DNA from: an uncultured Bacteroidales bacterium
GTDB lineage: Bacteria > Bacteroidota > Bacteroidia > Bacteroidales > UBA932
Direction: 5' to 3'
Assembly: GCA_905235085.1 (NCBI GenBank)
Contig: CAJOKD010000013.1
Span: 1-51,770 of the forward strand
Length of the DNA stretch: 51,770 bases
Shown here: positions 7,976 to 17,114 of the stretch, one piece after another
Layout: each line of letters begins with the position of its first letter
Position numbering within the stretch: position 1 is the first letter of the stretch
The notes under the pieces: model-generated
Databases searched by the model: none
What the model saw: the letters and a program-made list of their open reading frames with translations, nothing else
Told to the model about the DNA's origin: nothing
Program-made: the position numbers and the translations under genes

Positions 7976-8854
7976 TTATTTTTCTCCCGGGATTATGATC
8001 TTGAAGCTGTGGCCGGCCTTGTTGAGGAGTTTCGAGTCCCTCAGCCATAGGTTCGCTTCCTTCAGCTGGTAGTAGCTTATTCCGTGATTCTTGGCGAAAT
8101 CCACCAGATTCTCGATAGGCTCGTTGACGGTGACCACCTTCTTCGGAGCGTAATACGGGTATTTCTCGAAACTGCCTACCTGGAATCCGAAAGCTGCCGG
8201 ATTCTCGAAGAACATCTTCGCTACCAGGATCCTGAACATATACCTTGAGGTTTCTTCAACCAGCCACAGGTTGAGGGCGGTCTTTTCCTTCTGGTCGGCC
8301 AGACGCTTGCTGATCCCGGCCATCCCGGCGTTGTAGCTGGCAGCTACGGTCATCCAGTCGCCGTATCTGTCATAGGCCCTTTTCAGGTACTGGCAGGCGG
8401 CTATGGTTTCCTTCTCGATGTTATACCTTTCGTCCACCTCTCCGTCGATGACCAGGCCGAATTCCTTGCCGGTAGCCTTCGTGAACTGCCACAGCCCGGC
8501 TGCACCTGCCGTGGAATATGCCTTCGGGTTGAGGTTGCTCTCTATCGCCATCAGGTACTTGAGGTCGTCAGGGATGCCGTACAGCTTCAGCAGAGGCTCG
8601 ACTTGCTGGAAATACTTGTCGGAGCGCTTGAGCATCAGCAAGGAGTTGGAATGGGAATATGTGAAAGCGATCAGTTCCCTGTCCATCCTCTCATAGAGGT
8701 CGCTCCTGTTGAACCGGATGGTGTCGCCTGCGAAGACCGAATATTTCGGAACGGAAGGCGAGCGGAAATGTAGGTCTTCGCTGGAGTATCGCTGGGCGGA
8801 AGACATCGCCGGCAGCAGCAAGGACAGAAGTATTGCAGTCAGAAGCCGTTTCAT
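7976..8854 (-). CDS. MltD-like lytic transglycosylase
   Basis: 292 residues with a signal peptide (MKRLLTAILLSLLLPAMSSA). The SLT domain has the catalytic glutamate in LKYLMAIESNLNPKAYS, followed by GAAGLWQFTKATGKEFGL, YNIEKETIAACQYLKRAYDR and the AASYNAGMAGISKRL motif. Enzymes of this fold cleave the MurNAc-GlcNAc bond of peptidoglycan with formation of 1,6-anhydroMurNAc. The C-terminal 55 residues (VVTVNEPIENLVDFAKNHGI, ...LREANLWLRDSKLLNK-like) resemble a single degenerate LysM module. The gene heads a two-gene unit with the DUF4251 lipoprotein. Confidence 0.9.
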   Translation of the reverse strand: MKRLLTAILLSLLLPAMSSAQRYSSEDLHFRSPSVPKYSVFAGDTIRFNRSDLYERMDRELIAFTYSHSNSLLMLKRSDKYFQQVEPLLKLYGIPDDLKYLMAIESNLNPKAYSTAGAAGLWQFTKATGKEFGLVIDGEVDERYNIEKETIAACQYLKRAYDRYGDWMTVAASYNAGMAGISKRLADQKEKTALNLWLVEETSRYMFRILVAKMFFENPAAFGFQVGSFEKYPYYAPKKVVTVNEPIENLVDFAKNHGISYYQLKEANLWLRDSKLLNKAGHSFKIIIPGEK

Positions 8855-8897
8855 CGAAAATATCAGTTCGTTCTGTTAGCAAATATACGAAAAGAGT

Positions 8898-8905
8898 TAT
8901 CTTTG
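8898..8905 (+). promoter_or_regulatory. -7 promoter element of the GH88/lyase fusion gene
   Basis: TATCTTTG, a perfect TAnnTTTG, 23 bases before the ATG at 8929. It lies between the divergent transglycosylase gene and the fusion gene. The -33 element is weak (TTAG near 8876). Confidence 0.55.
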
Positions 8906-8928
8906 TACAAAACGAAACCACATTCTTT

Positions 8929-11901
8929 ATGGCGGCATTCCCCAAAATATTAATATCACTTCTGGCTCTTCTTGCGGCAACCGGAGGCAGAGGGCTGGAC
9001 AGGAAACTGGACAAAGCGTTGAAGATTGAGAGAAACAGTGTCAGGACTCTTGCACTTGAAGCCGGGTTGGCGGGCAAACTGCCCAGGACGGTCGACACTG
9101 ATGGGAAGCTGGTGCTCGTAGGTCCCAAGGACTGGACCAGCGGCTTTTTCCCAGGCATACTGTGGGAATGCTATGAACTGACCGGCGATACTTCATACAG
9201 GAGCCAGGCCAGGGAGTTTACCAGCCTGCTGTCCTCCGTCCCGGAGATGAAGAATACGCACGACTTGGGCTTTATGGTTTTCTGCAGCTACGGCCATCAG
9301 TACGCCTCGGACAAGGACGAAGTTTCCCGCAAGGCCATAATCAAGGCCGCGGAATCACTGTATTCGCGGTACGACAAGGAAATCGGTCTCATCCGGAGCT
9401 GGGATTTCGGGAAATGGAACTATCCTGTGATAATCGACAATATGATGAACCTGGAACTCCTGTTCGAGGCTAGCGAGATGACCAGGGATTTCAAATACCG
9501 GCAGATTGCCATCGACCACGCCGACAACACTATGCGGAATCATTTCAGGGAGGATGGAAGTTCTTGGCACGTAGTCAGTTACAATAATGATGGCAGCATT
9601 GAGAGCAAGGGGACCCATCAGGGATATTCCGATGAGTCAGTCTGGGCTCGCGGACAGGCCTGGGGACTTTACGGATACACCCTCTGCTACCGCTATACCC
9701 GCGATCCGAAGTATCTTTCCCAAGCTCGGAAAATAGCCGATTTCATCATATCAGACCCGCGTGTCCCAGCCGACCATATCCCTTACTGGGATTACTGCGC
9801 CCCTGATATTCCGGACGCTCCGCGGGATGTCTCGGCTGCTGCGATCACGGCTTCGGCACTGTTGGAGCTTTGCGGGTATTGCACCAAGGAGGTGGGAGAA
9901 CGGTACCGGGATTATTCCTGCTCCATTCTGGGCAGCCTCTGTTCCGGGAAGTATCTTTCCAAGCCCGGACGTAATACCGGATTCCTGTTCGGACACAGCA
10001 CCGGCAACCTTCCGGGAGGAGTTGAGATAGACGTCCCCCTGGTATATGCCGATTACTACTTCCTGGAGGCCGTGAAACGCTATCGTGCAGGCAAGCCGAC
10101 CTATGCCGATGAATATTCGGTCGTACCTACTGCGGGCGCCAGGCTGTTCATAGGAGAAGAGGAATTCTCCAGGCTGCGTGACAAGGTCAGTAGCGGAACC
10201 GACCCGAACCTGTCATCTATGCACCGTGCCTTGGCTGCCAATGCCGAAGAATATACCGCCGATACCAGCCTCCCTGAGTACAAGCTGGATGAATCCGGAA
10301 GGAGGCTCCTCAGGGTGAGCAACAAGGTGTTGCAAGAAGTATTCGCCTGTTCTTATATGTACAGGTTCTCCGGTGAGCAAAAGTATCTTGACAGGGCCAG
10401 GAGCATCCTCGACGCGGTCTGCGCTTTCCCCGACTGGCACCCTTCCCATTTCCTCGATGTGGCAGAGATGGCTGCCGCCGTATCGGTCGGTTACGACTGG
10501 CTGAATGAAGCCTTGCCGGATTCGACTTGCCGCAATGCCGTCAGGACTCTGCACGATTATGCCCTGAAAGCATCGCTCGACACTGCAACGACCAGGACCT
10601 TCGTCCTGAAAGACAACAATTGGAACCAAGTGTGCGGCGGGGGACTGATATGTGCTGCGCTGGTGACGTATGACAATGATCCGGTACTGGCCGGGTCCCT
10701 GATCCGCAGGTCTATCGAGTCAGAGGCCAGGCACGCTTTGCCGGTTTACGAACCTGACGGTATTTATCCGGAAGGGGTTTCCTACTGGGCTTACGGTTCT
10801 GCTTTCCAGATACTGTCCTGTATGGCCCTCGAATCGTTCTATGGGCAGGACTTCGCCCTTGGATCCGTGCCGGGATTCGCATCTTCTTCGCGTTTCGTCG
10901 TGAATTCCTGCGGAAACGGAGGCGTCGTATTCAATTTCTCCGATGCTCATCCGTCGAAGCTCAGGTTCCCGCAGCTTTGGTATTTCGCCGACCGTTACGG
11001 CGACTGGTCGGTCCTGGCTCAGGACAAGGGTGGCTTCGTCCCTGAAGATGCAAAGGACAGATTGTTCCCACTCTATCTAATCAGCGCTTTCCGTGCCGGC
11101 ACACCTCCTTCCATATCCTCTGCCGGATCCCGCGGATTCTTCTCGGGGGACGGAGTCCAGCCTATCGTGATGGCCAGGGTAGGGTCCGTTTCCGACGGCC
11201 TGTACCTGGCCGTGAAAGGAGGCCGGGCTGAAATCAACCACGGTCATATGGACGCCGGCTCCTTCGTTTTCGATGCATTCGGGTACAGATGGGCGGCAGA
11301 TCCCGAGATTCCGTCTTATACCGTTTCTGAGAACGTTATGAAAAAGGTTGACGGAAACCTCTGGCTAAGGAAGCAGAACTCTCTCAGATGGAGGATGCTA
11401 GTATATAATAGCTTCTCACATAATACGCTGACCATCAATGGGAAAGACCATATGGTCGACAGTACCGCCACCTTGGTCAAGGTATATGACGATGAATCCA
11501 GGATGGGCGGGAGCTTCAACCTGACCCCGGTTTTCGGAGGTGAGGTTGATAACGCAGTCAGGACCGTGTCCATAGTTGACGGCAGTTTCCTTGAAGTGAC
11601 TGACAATATCAGGGCGCGCAGAGACAGAGACGCCTCGGTGAGATGGACCCTGGCGACCTGTGCTGAACCGGAAATGGTCCCGGACGGAATCCTTCTCAGG
11701 CAAGGGGGAGTGACGATGATGCTCCGTGCCTCCGGAGCTCCGCTCGAATATCGCCTGTGGCCGTCGGACCCGAGTGCATACGAATCTCCTGTGAAAGACG
11801 ACGAGCCGGACCTGGATGTCAGACTCTGCGGATTCGAGTTCGTTGTACCAAAAAGCCAGGACCTTACGATCCTGGCGACTATCACTAAGGTAGACCATTA
11901 G
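8929..11901 (+). CDS. GH88 unsaturated glucuronyl hydrolase fused to a heparinase II/III-like lyase
   Basis: 990 residues from the ATG at 8929, which gives a clean signal peptide (FPKILISLLALLAATGG). Residues about 40-390 are a GH88 domain. The two catalytic-type aspartates appear as D112 (THDLGFM) and D170 (IIDNMMNLELLF), spaced as in known unsaturated glucuronyl hydrolases, with DESVWARGQAWGLYGY after them. Residues about 400-990 are a heparinase II/III-type lyase: an alpha-toroid with NNWNQVCGGG and EPDGIYPEGVSYWAYG, then a beta-sandwich with the INHGHMDAGSFVFDAFG motif and FSHNTLTINGKDHMVD. One chain could therefore cleave a uronate-containing glycan by beta-elimination and then remove the unsaturated uronate end. 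The substrate (glycosaminoglycan-like or other) is unknown. The stop overlaps the convergent gene by four bases. Confidence 0.88.
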   Translation: MAAFPKILISLLALLAATGGRGLDRKLDKALKIERNSVRTLALEAGLAGKLPRTVDTDGKLVLVGPKDWTSGFFPGILWECYELTGDTSYRSQAREFTSLLSSVPEMKNTHDLGFMVFCSYGHQYASDKDEVSRKAIIKAAESLYSRYDKEIGLIRSWDFGKWNYPVIIDNMMNLELLFEASEMTRDFKYRQIAIDHADNTMRNHFREDGSSWHVVSYNNDGSIESKGTHQGYSDESVWARGQAWGLYGYTLCYRYTRDPKYLSQARKIADFIISDPRVPADHIPYWDYCAPDIPDAPRDVSAAAITASALLELCGYCTKEVGERYRDYSCSILGSLCSGKYLSKPGRNTGFLFGHSTGNLPGGVEIDVPLVYADYYFLEAVKRYRAGKPTYADEYSVVPTAGARLFIGEEEFSRLRDKVSSGTDPNLSSMHRALAANAEEYTADTSLPEYKLDESGRRLLRVSNKVLQEVFACSYMYRFSGEQKYLDRARSILDAVCAFPDWHPSHFLDVAEMAAAVSVGYDWLNEALPDSTCRNAVRTLHDYALKASLDTATTRTFVLKDNNWNQVCGGGLICAALVTYDNDPVLAGSLIRRSIESEARHALPVYEPDGIYPEGVSYWAYGSAFQILSCMALESFYGQDFALGSVPGFASSSRFVVNSCGNGGVVFNFSDAHPSKLRFPQLWYFADRYGDWSVLAQDKGGFVPEDAKDRLFPLYLISAFRAGTPPSISSAGSRGFFSGDGVQPIVMARVGSVSDGLYLAVKGGRAEINHGHMDAGSFVFDAFGYRWAADPEIPSYTVSENVMKKVDGNLWLRKQNSLRWRMLVYNSFSHNTLTINGKDHMVDSTATLVKVYDDESRMGGSFNLTPVFGGEVDNAVRTVSIVDGSFLEVTDNIRARRDRDASVRWTLATCAEPEMVPDGILLRQGGVTMMLRASGAPLEYRLWPSDPSAYESPVKDDEPDLDVRLCGFEFVVPKSQDLTILATITKVDH

Positions 11902-12440
11902 CTTTCTTTCTCGAAAACGATCTGGAAGAATCCTTTCAGCAGACCGTTGAGCAAGTCGGATAACCATCCTTCTCCGAACGAAGTCCCGAGGTCGAGAGTG
12001 ATCTTCTGCTCCTCTTCGTTGAAATTCAGCTTTATGCCGTCGATGAACTTGTCCAGTCCGCTGTCTATATCCTGCGGGTTGAAGGAAATGTTCCCGAGTT
12101 CGTCGATCTCATATCCGATCTGGATGATGTAACCTCCCGGAATGCTGCTGTAATAGCTCGGGACGGCAGCGTTGAAATACGTGAAGAACCTGTTGACGTA
12201 GAAGTACAGAGGAATCTCTATCCATACGATTCCCTTGCTGTAGTCATCTCCGTCGTGAAGGATATCGAGCTTGATATCACCGTTTTCACCGTCCTTCGTG
12301 GTGGTAGTGTCTATCTTGACCCAGAATCCGGACCTGGTCTCGTTCTCCTGTATCCAGTTGAAGGATGACAGCCGGTATTTTCCTTCGAATCTCTCGATGG
12401 TTTTCTTGGCTTCAGGAGTCAGACCGTGGTCTTCCTTGTT
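11898..12440 (-). pseudogene. Lipoprotein-like gene that has lost its 5' end
   Basis: About 180 credible codons, beginning INKEDHGLTPEAKKTIERFE and ending GFFQIVFEKES. The family was not recognised. The sequence reads like the mature part of a small Bacteroidota lipoprotein (an NKEDHG start is what usually follows a lipobox cysteine). Upstream in frame there is no ATG until inside the divergent DUF1846 gene (12617-12629). The intervening stretch FLISALFRFIDNSQPQY looks like a degraded signal peptide without its start or lipobox, and it overlaps the DUF1846 promoter. The gene is therefore probably 5'-damaged; a non-ATG start cannot be excluded. Confidence 0.5.
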
Positions 12441-12511
12441 TATAAAGTATTGAGGTTGAGAGTTGTCTATAAACCGAAAAAGCGCAGAAATCAAAAATGA
12501 TGCCGATAATT

Positions 12512-12543
12512 GTTGGCGGACTTTAGGAAAAATATTATATTTG
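12512..12543 (+). promoter_or_regulatory. Promoter of the DUF1846 gene
   Basis: GTTG at 12512-12515 (weak -33), 20 bases, then TATATTTG at 12536-12543, a perfect -7 match. The ATG at 12565 follows 21 bases later. Confidence 0.55.
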
Positions 12544-12564
12544 TAACCCGTAGAAATCAGTCTT

Positions 12565-14037
12565 ATGAAATACGGGTTCGACAACGAAAAATATCTCAAG
12601 ATCCAATCGGAGCGCATCAAGGATCGCATAGCTCAGTTCGGCAACAAACTCTATCTGGAATTCGGCGGAAAGCTTTTCGACGACTATCACGCCAGCCGTG
12701 TACTGCCAGGTTTCCATCCGGACAGCAAGCTGAAAATGCTTATGCAGCTGCGCGATTATGCCGAAATAGTGCTGGTGATCAGTGCCGTGGACATCGAAAA
12801 GAACAAGGTCCGCAGTGACCTCGGCATTACCTACGACGAAGACGTACTCCGTCTCCGCGATGAGTTCCTCAGCAGGGGTCTTATGGTCAACTCAGTGGTT
12901 ATCACTCACTTCCGCGGACAGGAAGGAGCAATAGCTTATCGCCAGAGACTTGAAAGGCTGGGCATCACGACCTATTACCATCATACCATCGAAGGTTATC
13001 CCGAGAATGTCTCCCTGATAGATTCGGATGAAGGTTTCGGCAAGAATGACTACGTTCAGACCACCCGGCCGCTGGTGGTAGTCACCGCTCCCGGCCCTGG
13101 CAGCGGCAAGATGGCTGTCTGCCTGAGCCAGCTCTACCAGGAGAGCAGGAGAGGGATACAGGCCGGCTATGCAAAGTTCGAGACCTTCCCGGTCTGGAAC
13201 CTCCCGCTCAAGCATCCTGTGAACGTCGCATACGAGGCTGCAACGGCAGATTTGAACGATGTCAATATGATAGACCCGTTCCATCTCGATGCCTACGGCA
13301 TACAGGCCGTGAACTACAACCGCGACATAGAGATATTCCCGGTGCTGAACGCTATCTTCGAGGGAATATACGGAGAGAACCCGTACAAGTCGCCTACCGA
13401 TATGGGAGTCAATATGGTCGGCAACTGCATTTGCGACGACGAGCTATGCTGCGAGCAGGCCAAGCACGAGATAATCCGTCGCTATTACACTGCCCTTGAC
13501 AATCTTGCCGATGGCAGATGCAATGACTCCGAGGTCAACAAGATCGCTCTCCTGATGAAACAGCTCAAGATCACGACCGACTTCAGGAAAGTGACAGTCG
13601 CTGCCAGGGAGAGGAAGGAATCTTCCGGCAAGGCAGCCGCAGCGATCGAACTTAAGGATGGCACCATCATCACGGCAGAAAGCAGCCCTCTTCTCGGGCC
13701 AAGCGCTGCCCTGATCCTGAATGCCGTGAAGCACCTGGCTGGAATCGACCACAGTATCAAATTGATATCTTCCGACCTTATCGAGCCTATCCAGAAGACA
13801 AAGGTGATGTATCTCCACGGACATAATCCTCGTCTGCATACGGACGAAGTACTTGTCGCTCTCTCCATACTCAGCAACCGTGATGACAATTGCCGCAGGG
13901 CGCTCGCTCAGTTGCCGGAACTTGACGGATGCCAGGTCCACACGACTGTAATGCTCAGCGAAGTGGACCGCAAGATATTCAAGAAACTCGGTTGCGGTCT
14001 GACCTGCAGTCCGGTTCGTAAGAAAGACAATTTTTAA
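12565..14037 (+). CDS. DUF1846 (UPF0371) domain-containing protein
   Basis: 490 residues, the usual length of the DUF1846 family. Diagnostic segments are YLEFGGKLFDDYHASRVLPG at residue 31, HTIEGYPENVSLIDSDEGFG, TAPGPGSGKMAVCLSQLY at about residue 174 (a phosphate-loop-like segment), and PTDMGVNMVGNCICDDE. Family structures show a nucleotide-binding-like fold, but no reaction is established. No signal peptide or membrane segment is seen, so it should be cytosolic. The gene is followed 10 bases later by a PreA-like gene and the two probably share a transcript. Confidence 0.9.
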   Translation: MKYGFDNEKYLKIQSERIKDRIAQFGNKLYLEFGGKLFDDYHASRVLPGFHPDSKLKMLMQLRDYAEIVLVISAVDIEKNKVRSDLGITYDEDVLRLRDEFLSRGLMVNSVVITHFRGQEGAIAYRQRLERLGITTYYHHTIEGYPENVSLIDSDEGFGKNDYVQTTRPLVVVTAPGPGSGKMAVCLSQLYQESRRGIQAGYAKFETFPVWNLPLKHPVNVAYEAATADLNDVNMIDPFHLDAYGIQAVNYNRDIEIFPVLNAIFEGIYGENPYKSPTDMGVNMVGNCICDDELCCEQAKHEIIRRYYTALDNLADGRCNDSEVNKIALLMKQLKITTDFRKVTVAARERKESSGKAAAAIELKDGTIITAESSPLLGPSAALILNAVKHLAGIDHSIKLISSDLIEPIQKTKVMYLHGHNPRLHTDEVLVALSILSNRDDNCRRALAQLPELDGCQVHTTVMLSEVDRKIFKKLGCGLTCSPVRKKDNF

Positions 14038-14047
14038 TCTCCCCCCT

Positions 14048-15565
14048 ATGAAGAATTTTGATCGATATCCACTTATTGACCTCTCAGAGCTTAACAGATG
14101 CGTCCTCTGCGCCGAACCTCCCTGTTCGGCGGTTTGTCCGAGGGGAATAGAAGCCGGAGATGCGCTCCGTTCGCTGTATTTCTCCAACGGTATGGGAAGT
14201 TTTGAAAAGATCCGGAGATTGTCCTGCGAAGGATGCGACGCTCCCTGTGAGAAAGCCTGTGTCCTGAATGCCAAATCCTATCCGGTCCGAATCAAATGGA
14301 TCCTGGATTCTCTCCGGGGCGGAGTCAGGGAATTGTACCCTGAAGTCGAAGAGATGGCGGAGCCGGACCTTTCCACCGAAGTTTGCGGTGTTCCTCTTGA
14401 GAACCCTTTCCTCCTTAGTTCTTCGGTGGTGGCCAGCAGCTATGAGATGTGCGCCAAGGCTTTCCGCGCAGGATGGGCTGGTGCGAGTTACAAGACCATC
14501 TGCAATTTTCCCCAGCACGAGGCTTCTCCAAGGTTCTCAAGCATATCCAACCACTCGAATTCCTTCTGCGGTTTCAAGAATATCGAGCAGCTCTCCGACC
14601 ACAGTGTCGAAGAGAATATGGAAGTGTTCCGCCAATTGAAGAGGGATTTCCCGACCAAGGTCATTATCGCCTCGATTATGGGGCAGAATGAGATAGAATG
14701 GACTGACATAGCTGCAAAATGCCAGGAAGCCGGTGCAGACCTGATAGAATGCAACTTTTCCTGTCCGAATATGGAGAACCGCAAGCTTGGGAGTACCATC
14801 GGCCAGGATCCGCTCCTGGTAGAGAGATTCACGGCGGCAGTCCGACGCGGGACCACGCTTCCCATCCTCGTGAAACCGACTCCAAACGTTTCCGATATGG
14901 TGCCCATAGCCATTGCCGCCAAAAAGGGAGGAGCCGACGGCATCTCGGCTATCAATACCATCTACAGCATAACCGGAATCGATATCAAGAGTTTCGTGGC
15001 TGAACCCCAGGTACACGGACGTTCAATCGTCGGGGGCTATTCCGGCCAGGCCGTGAAACCGATTGCTCTGAGATTCATATCCGATCTTTCGCGGTGCCCG
15101 GATCTGAAGGGGATGTCCCTCTCCGGTATGGGCGGTATAGAGAGTTGGGTGGATGCCCTGGAGTTCCTTGCTCTCGGAGCGTCCAGCCTCCAGGTAACCA
15201 CGGCGGTTATGCAATATGGCTACCGTATCATCGATGACCTGCTCTCCGGTCTCAAGTATTATATGAAGGCTATGGGGTTCGGATCGATCTCATCCCTGGT
15301 CGGTATATCCAAAGATACCGTAGTTGAACACGATGAACTTGAAAGGGATACGGTCCTGCTTCCGCACTTCAAGCTCGAGCAGTGCATCGGTTGCGGCAGG
15401 TGCCATATAGCGTGTTATGACGGCGGCCATCAGGCGATCGAATTCGATGCCGACTCGCGCAAGCCTCGCCTTATCGGCTCCAAATGTGTGGGATGCCACC
15501 TATGCCGCCTGGTCTGCCCGAGCAAGGCTATCGGGGTGGCGCCGAAGAGGATCAGCCGCCGGTAG
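14048..15565 (+). CDS. PreA-like dihydropyrimidine dehydrogenase with an N-terminal Fe-S extension
   Basis: 505 residues. Residues about 110-400 form an FMN-binding dihydroorotate/dihydropyrimidine dehydrogenase barrel (NPFLLSSSVVASSYEM, GADLIECNFSCPNME, ILVKPTPNVSD, GMGGIESWVDALEFLALGA). The C-terminus has two 4Fe-4S motifs (CIGCGRCHIACYDGG and CVGCHLCRLVCP). The first 90 residues add CVLCAEPPCSAVCPRGI and CEGCDAPCEKAC, the Fe-S domain normally found at the N-terminus of PreT/GltD or mammalian dihydropyrimidine dehydrogenase. The FAD and NAD(P)H domains that usually lie between are missing. Known PreA is about 410 residues and pairs with PreT. The electron donor here must be another protein. 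The physiological substrate, uracil/thymine or otherwise, is not shown. Confidence 0.82.
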   Translation: MKNFDRYPLIDLSELNRCVLCAEPPCSAVCPRGIEAGDALRSLYFSNGMGSFEKIRRLSCEGCDAPCEKACVLNAKSYPVRIKWILDSLRGGVRELYPEVEEMAEPDLSTEVCGVPLENPFLLSSSVVASSYEMCAKAFRAGWAGASYKTICNFPQHEASPRFSSISNHSNSFCGFKNIEQLSDHSVEENMEVFRQLKRDFPTKVIIASIMGQNEIEWTDIAAKCQEAGADLIECNFSCPNMENRKLGSTIGQDPLLVERFTAAVRRGTTLPILVKPTPNVSDMVPIAIAAKKGGADGISAINTIYSITGIDIKSFVAEPQVHGRSIVGGYSGQAVKPIALRFISDLSRCPDLKGMSLSGMGGIESWVDALEFLALGASSLQVTTAVMQYGYRIIDDLLSGLKYYMKAMGFGSISSLVGISKDTVVEHDELERDTVLLPHFKLEQCIGCGRCHIACYDGGHQAIEFDADSRKPRLIGSKCVGCHLCRLVCPSKAIGVAPKRISRR

Positions 15566-15570
15566 TTCCG

Positions 15571-16023
15571 TCACTTCTTCTTCAGGACTGCGTTGGCTTC
15601 GGCTTGGAATGTGCCTGAATACCAGGCACCATCACCTTTCTTCGTTTGTTGTATTGCCGGTGAGGCGGTCGCGGATTCGAATTCCCCGCCGTTCTTCTCA
15701 CCGTCAACGTCTTCAAAAGTCACGGTGACGGCGTCAGGAGCGCTGAATAATTCTTTTTCAAGCAGATAGGCCCCCTTTGAATCCGTATAAACGGTGTCAT
15801 TGTCGAACTTGCTGCCGAAGCCTTTGTGCCGTTGGATTGCCACACGGATACCTTCGATCGGATTGCCTTTTTCATCGTTCACGGACCCCAGAGCCTTGAA
15901 ATCTGAGTGAGGTTGCCCGTACATTTCCAAGCCTTCAGTGACCGATACGCAAGAAGAGAACCCGATCAGTCCGAGGACTGCCGTGGCCAGGATTTTCCAG
16001 ATACTTTTCCTTTCGTTTTTCAT
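15571..16023 (-). CDS. Lipoprotein of the radical SAM/lipoprotein pair (TIGR04134-like)
   Basis: 150 residues starting MKNERKSIWKILATAVLGLI, with a lipobox ending GFSSC. The mature part has a carboxypeptidase-regulatory or Ig-like beta-sandwich look: SVNDEKGNPIEGIRVAIQR, DTVYTDSKGAYLLEK, VTVTFEDVDGEKNGGEFES. It fits the family annotated as the putative lipoprotein of an rSAM/lipoprotein system. The start at 16023 overlaps the radical SAM stop by four bases (ATGA), so the two are translationally coupled. If the enzyme modifies this protein, candidate sites cannot be chosen from sequence; the mature chain has no cysteine beyond the lipid-linked one. Confidence 0.8.
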   Translation of the reverse strand: MKNERKSIWKILATAVLGLIGFSSCVSVTEGLEMYGQPHSDFKALGSVNDEKGNPIEGIRVAIQRHKGFGSKFDNDTVYTDSKGAYLLEKELFSAPDAVTVTFEDVDGEKNGGEFESATASPAIQQTKKGDGAWYSGTFQAEANAVLKKK

Positions 16024-17093
16024 ACGATAGACATTTTCGAGGCCAAACACTGTATGAGCCTGCCATCTGAGTCACGGAGATGCATCCCGTTCCCACGGCA
16101 GTACTTCCAAAACTTACACTCACCGCACAAGTCCTTCTTCATCCAGGACCTGTCCCGGTAAGGAATGAAACCGTTGTTCCAGATTTCCAGGAAATCGTCT
16201 TTGTATATATTTCCCTGGGTGTAATCCGCCCGGATGCTCGGGCAGGCGGAAATGGAGCCGTTCGCAAGGACAGAACCCACGGAGACACCTGCAAGACACA
16301 TATAGAAATTGTCACGTACTTCACCCTCATAGTTGCCGAGGAAGCCCTCGCAGGCAAACGAGGCCTTGATGCGCCCTCCCTTTCGGGTTGATTTTATGAA
16401 ATCCATCAACTCCCGGAGTTCCTCTCCGGACAGCTGCAATTCCGGATCCTTTGCGGCACGTCCCGACGGGAATATGGTGAACAGTCTCCAGGACTTGAGC
16501 CCGAGGCCGATGAGGTATTCCTTCAATTCGTTGAGCTGGGGGAGGCTGCGTTTGTTGACGCAAGTCACCACATCGAACTCTATTTCGCCGGAGTCGATCA
16601 CCATCTTGATGGCCTTGGAAGCCTTTTCAAAGCATCCTTTCCTGCCTCTCATCCAGTCGTGGACTTCTCCAAGTCCGTCAAGACTGATAGTCATCGCCCG
16701 GAGGCCGCTTAGGAGGAGGCTCTCGTAGCGCTCCTCGGAGAGCGCCAACCCATTCGTAACCATACCCCAGGGGAAACCACGCTTGTATATCTCCAAACCG
16801 CAGGCCTCCAGGTCCTTTCTTACCAGGGGTTCTCCTCCCGTGATGTTTATCATCACCTTATGGGGATCGTATTCCCTGGCGACCGAATCCAGGGCTTTGC
16901 AGAATACTTCGACCGGCATATCCTTCACGAGTGACTGGACGTGGCAGTCGCTGCCGCAGTGCCTGCAGGAGAGGTTGCAGCGCAGCGTGCATTCCCAGAA
17001 CAACTGACGGAGTTCGTGCCCCTTGACGGCATCGTCCTGAAGTCTGGCGACTATGTCCAGCGCTATCCTGCGCCGAAGAGATAGGGATTCCAT
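16020..17093 (-). CDS. Radical SAM/SPASM protein of the lipoprotein-associated type (TIGR04133-like)
   Basis: 357 residues. The radical SAM cluster motif is CNLSCRHC near residues 39-46, preceded by FWECTLR, with ITGGEPLVRKD and SLDGLGEVHDWMRG downstream. The C-terminal SPASM-type cysteine set includes CLAGVSVGSVLANGSISACPS and CGECKFWKYCRGN, with one more cysteine near the end (IQCLAS). SPASM proteins carry auxiliary Fe-S clusters and commonly modify peptides or proteins. Its gene is upstream of, and overlaps, a lipoprotein gene; this pairing is a recognised but functionally undefined family arrangement in Bacteroidota. The likely target is its lipoprotein partner, which is inference. Confidence 0.88.
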   Translation of the reverse strand: MESLSLRRRIALDIVARLQDDAVKGHELRQLFWECTLRCNLSCRHCGSDCHVQSLVKDMPVEVFCKALDSVAREYDPHKVMINITGGEPLVRKDLEACGLEIYKRGFPWGMVTNGLALSEERYESLLLSGLRAMTISLDGLGEVHDWMRGRKGCFEKASKAIKMVIDSGEIEFDVVTCVNKRSLPQLNELKEYLIGLGLKSWRLFTIFPSGRAAKDPELQLSGEELRELMDFIKSTRKGGRIKASFACEGFLGNYEGEVRDNFYMCLAGVSVGSVLANGSISACPSIRADYTQGNIYKDDFLEIWNNGFIPYRDRSWMKKDLCGECKFWKYCRGNGMHLRDSDGRLIQCLASKMSIV

Positions 17094-17114
17094 CTGCGAA
17101 GTTTTATATCCAAA

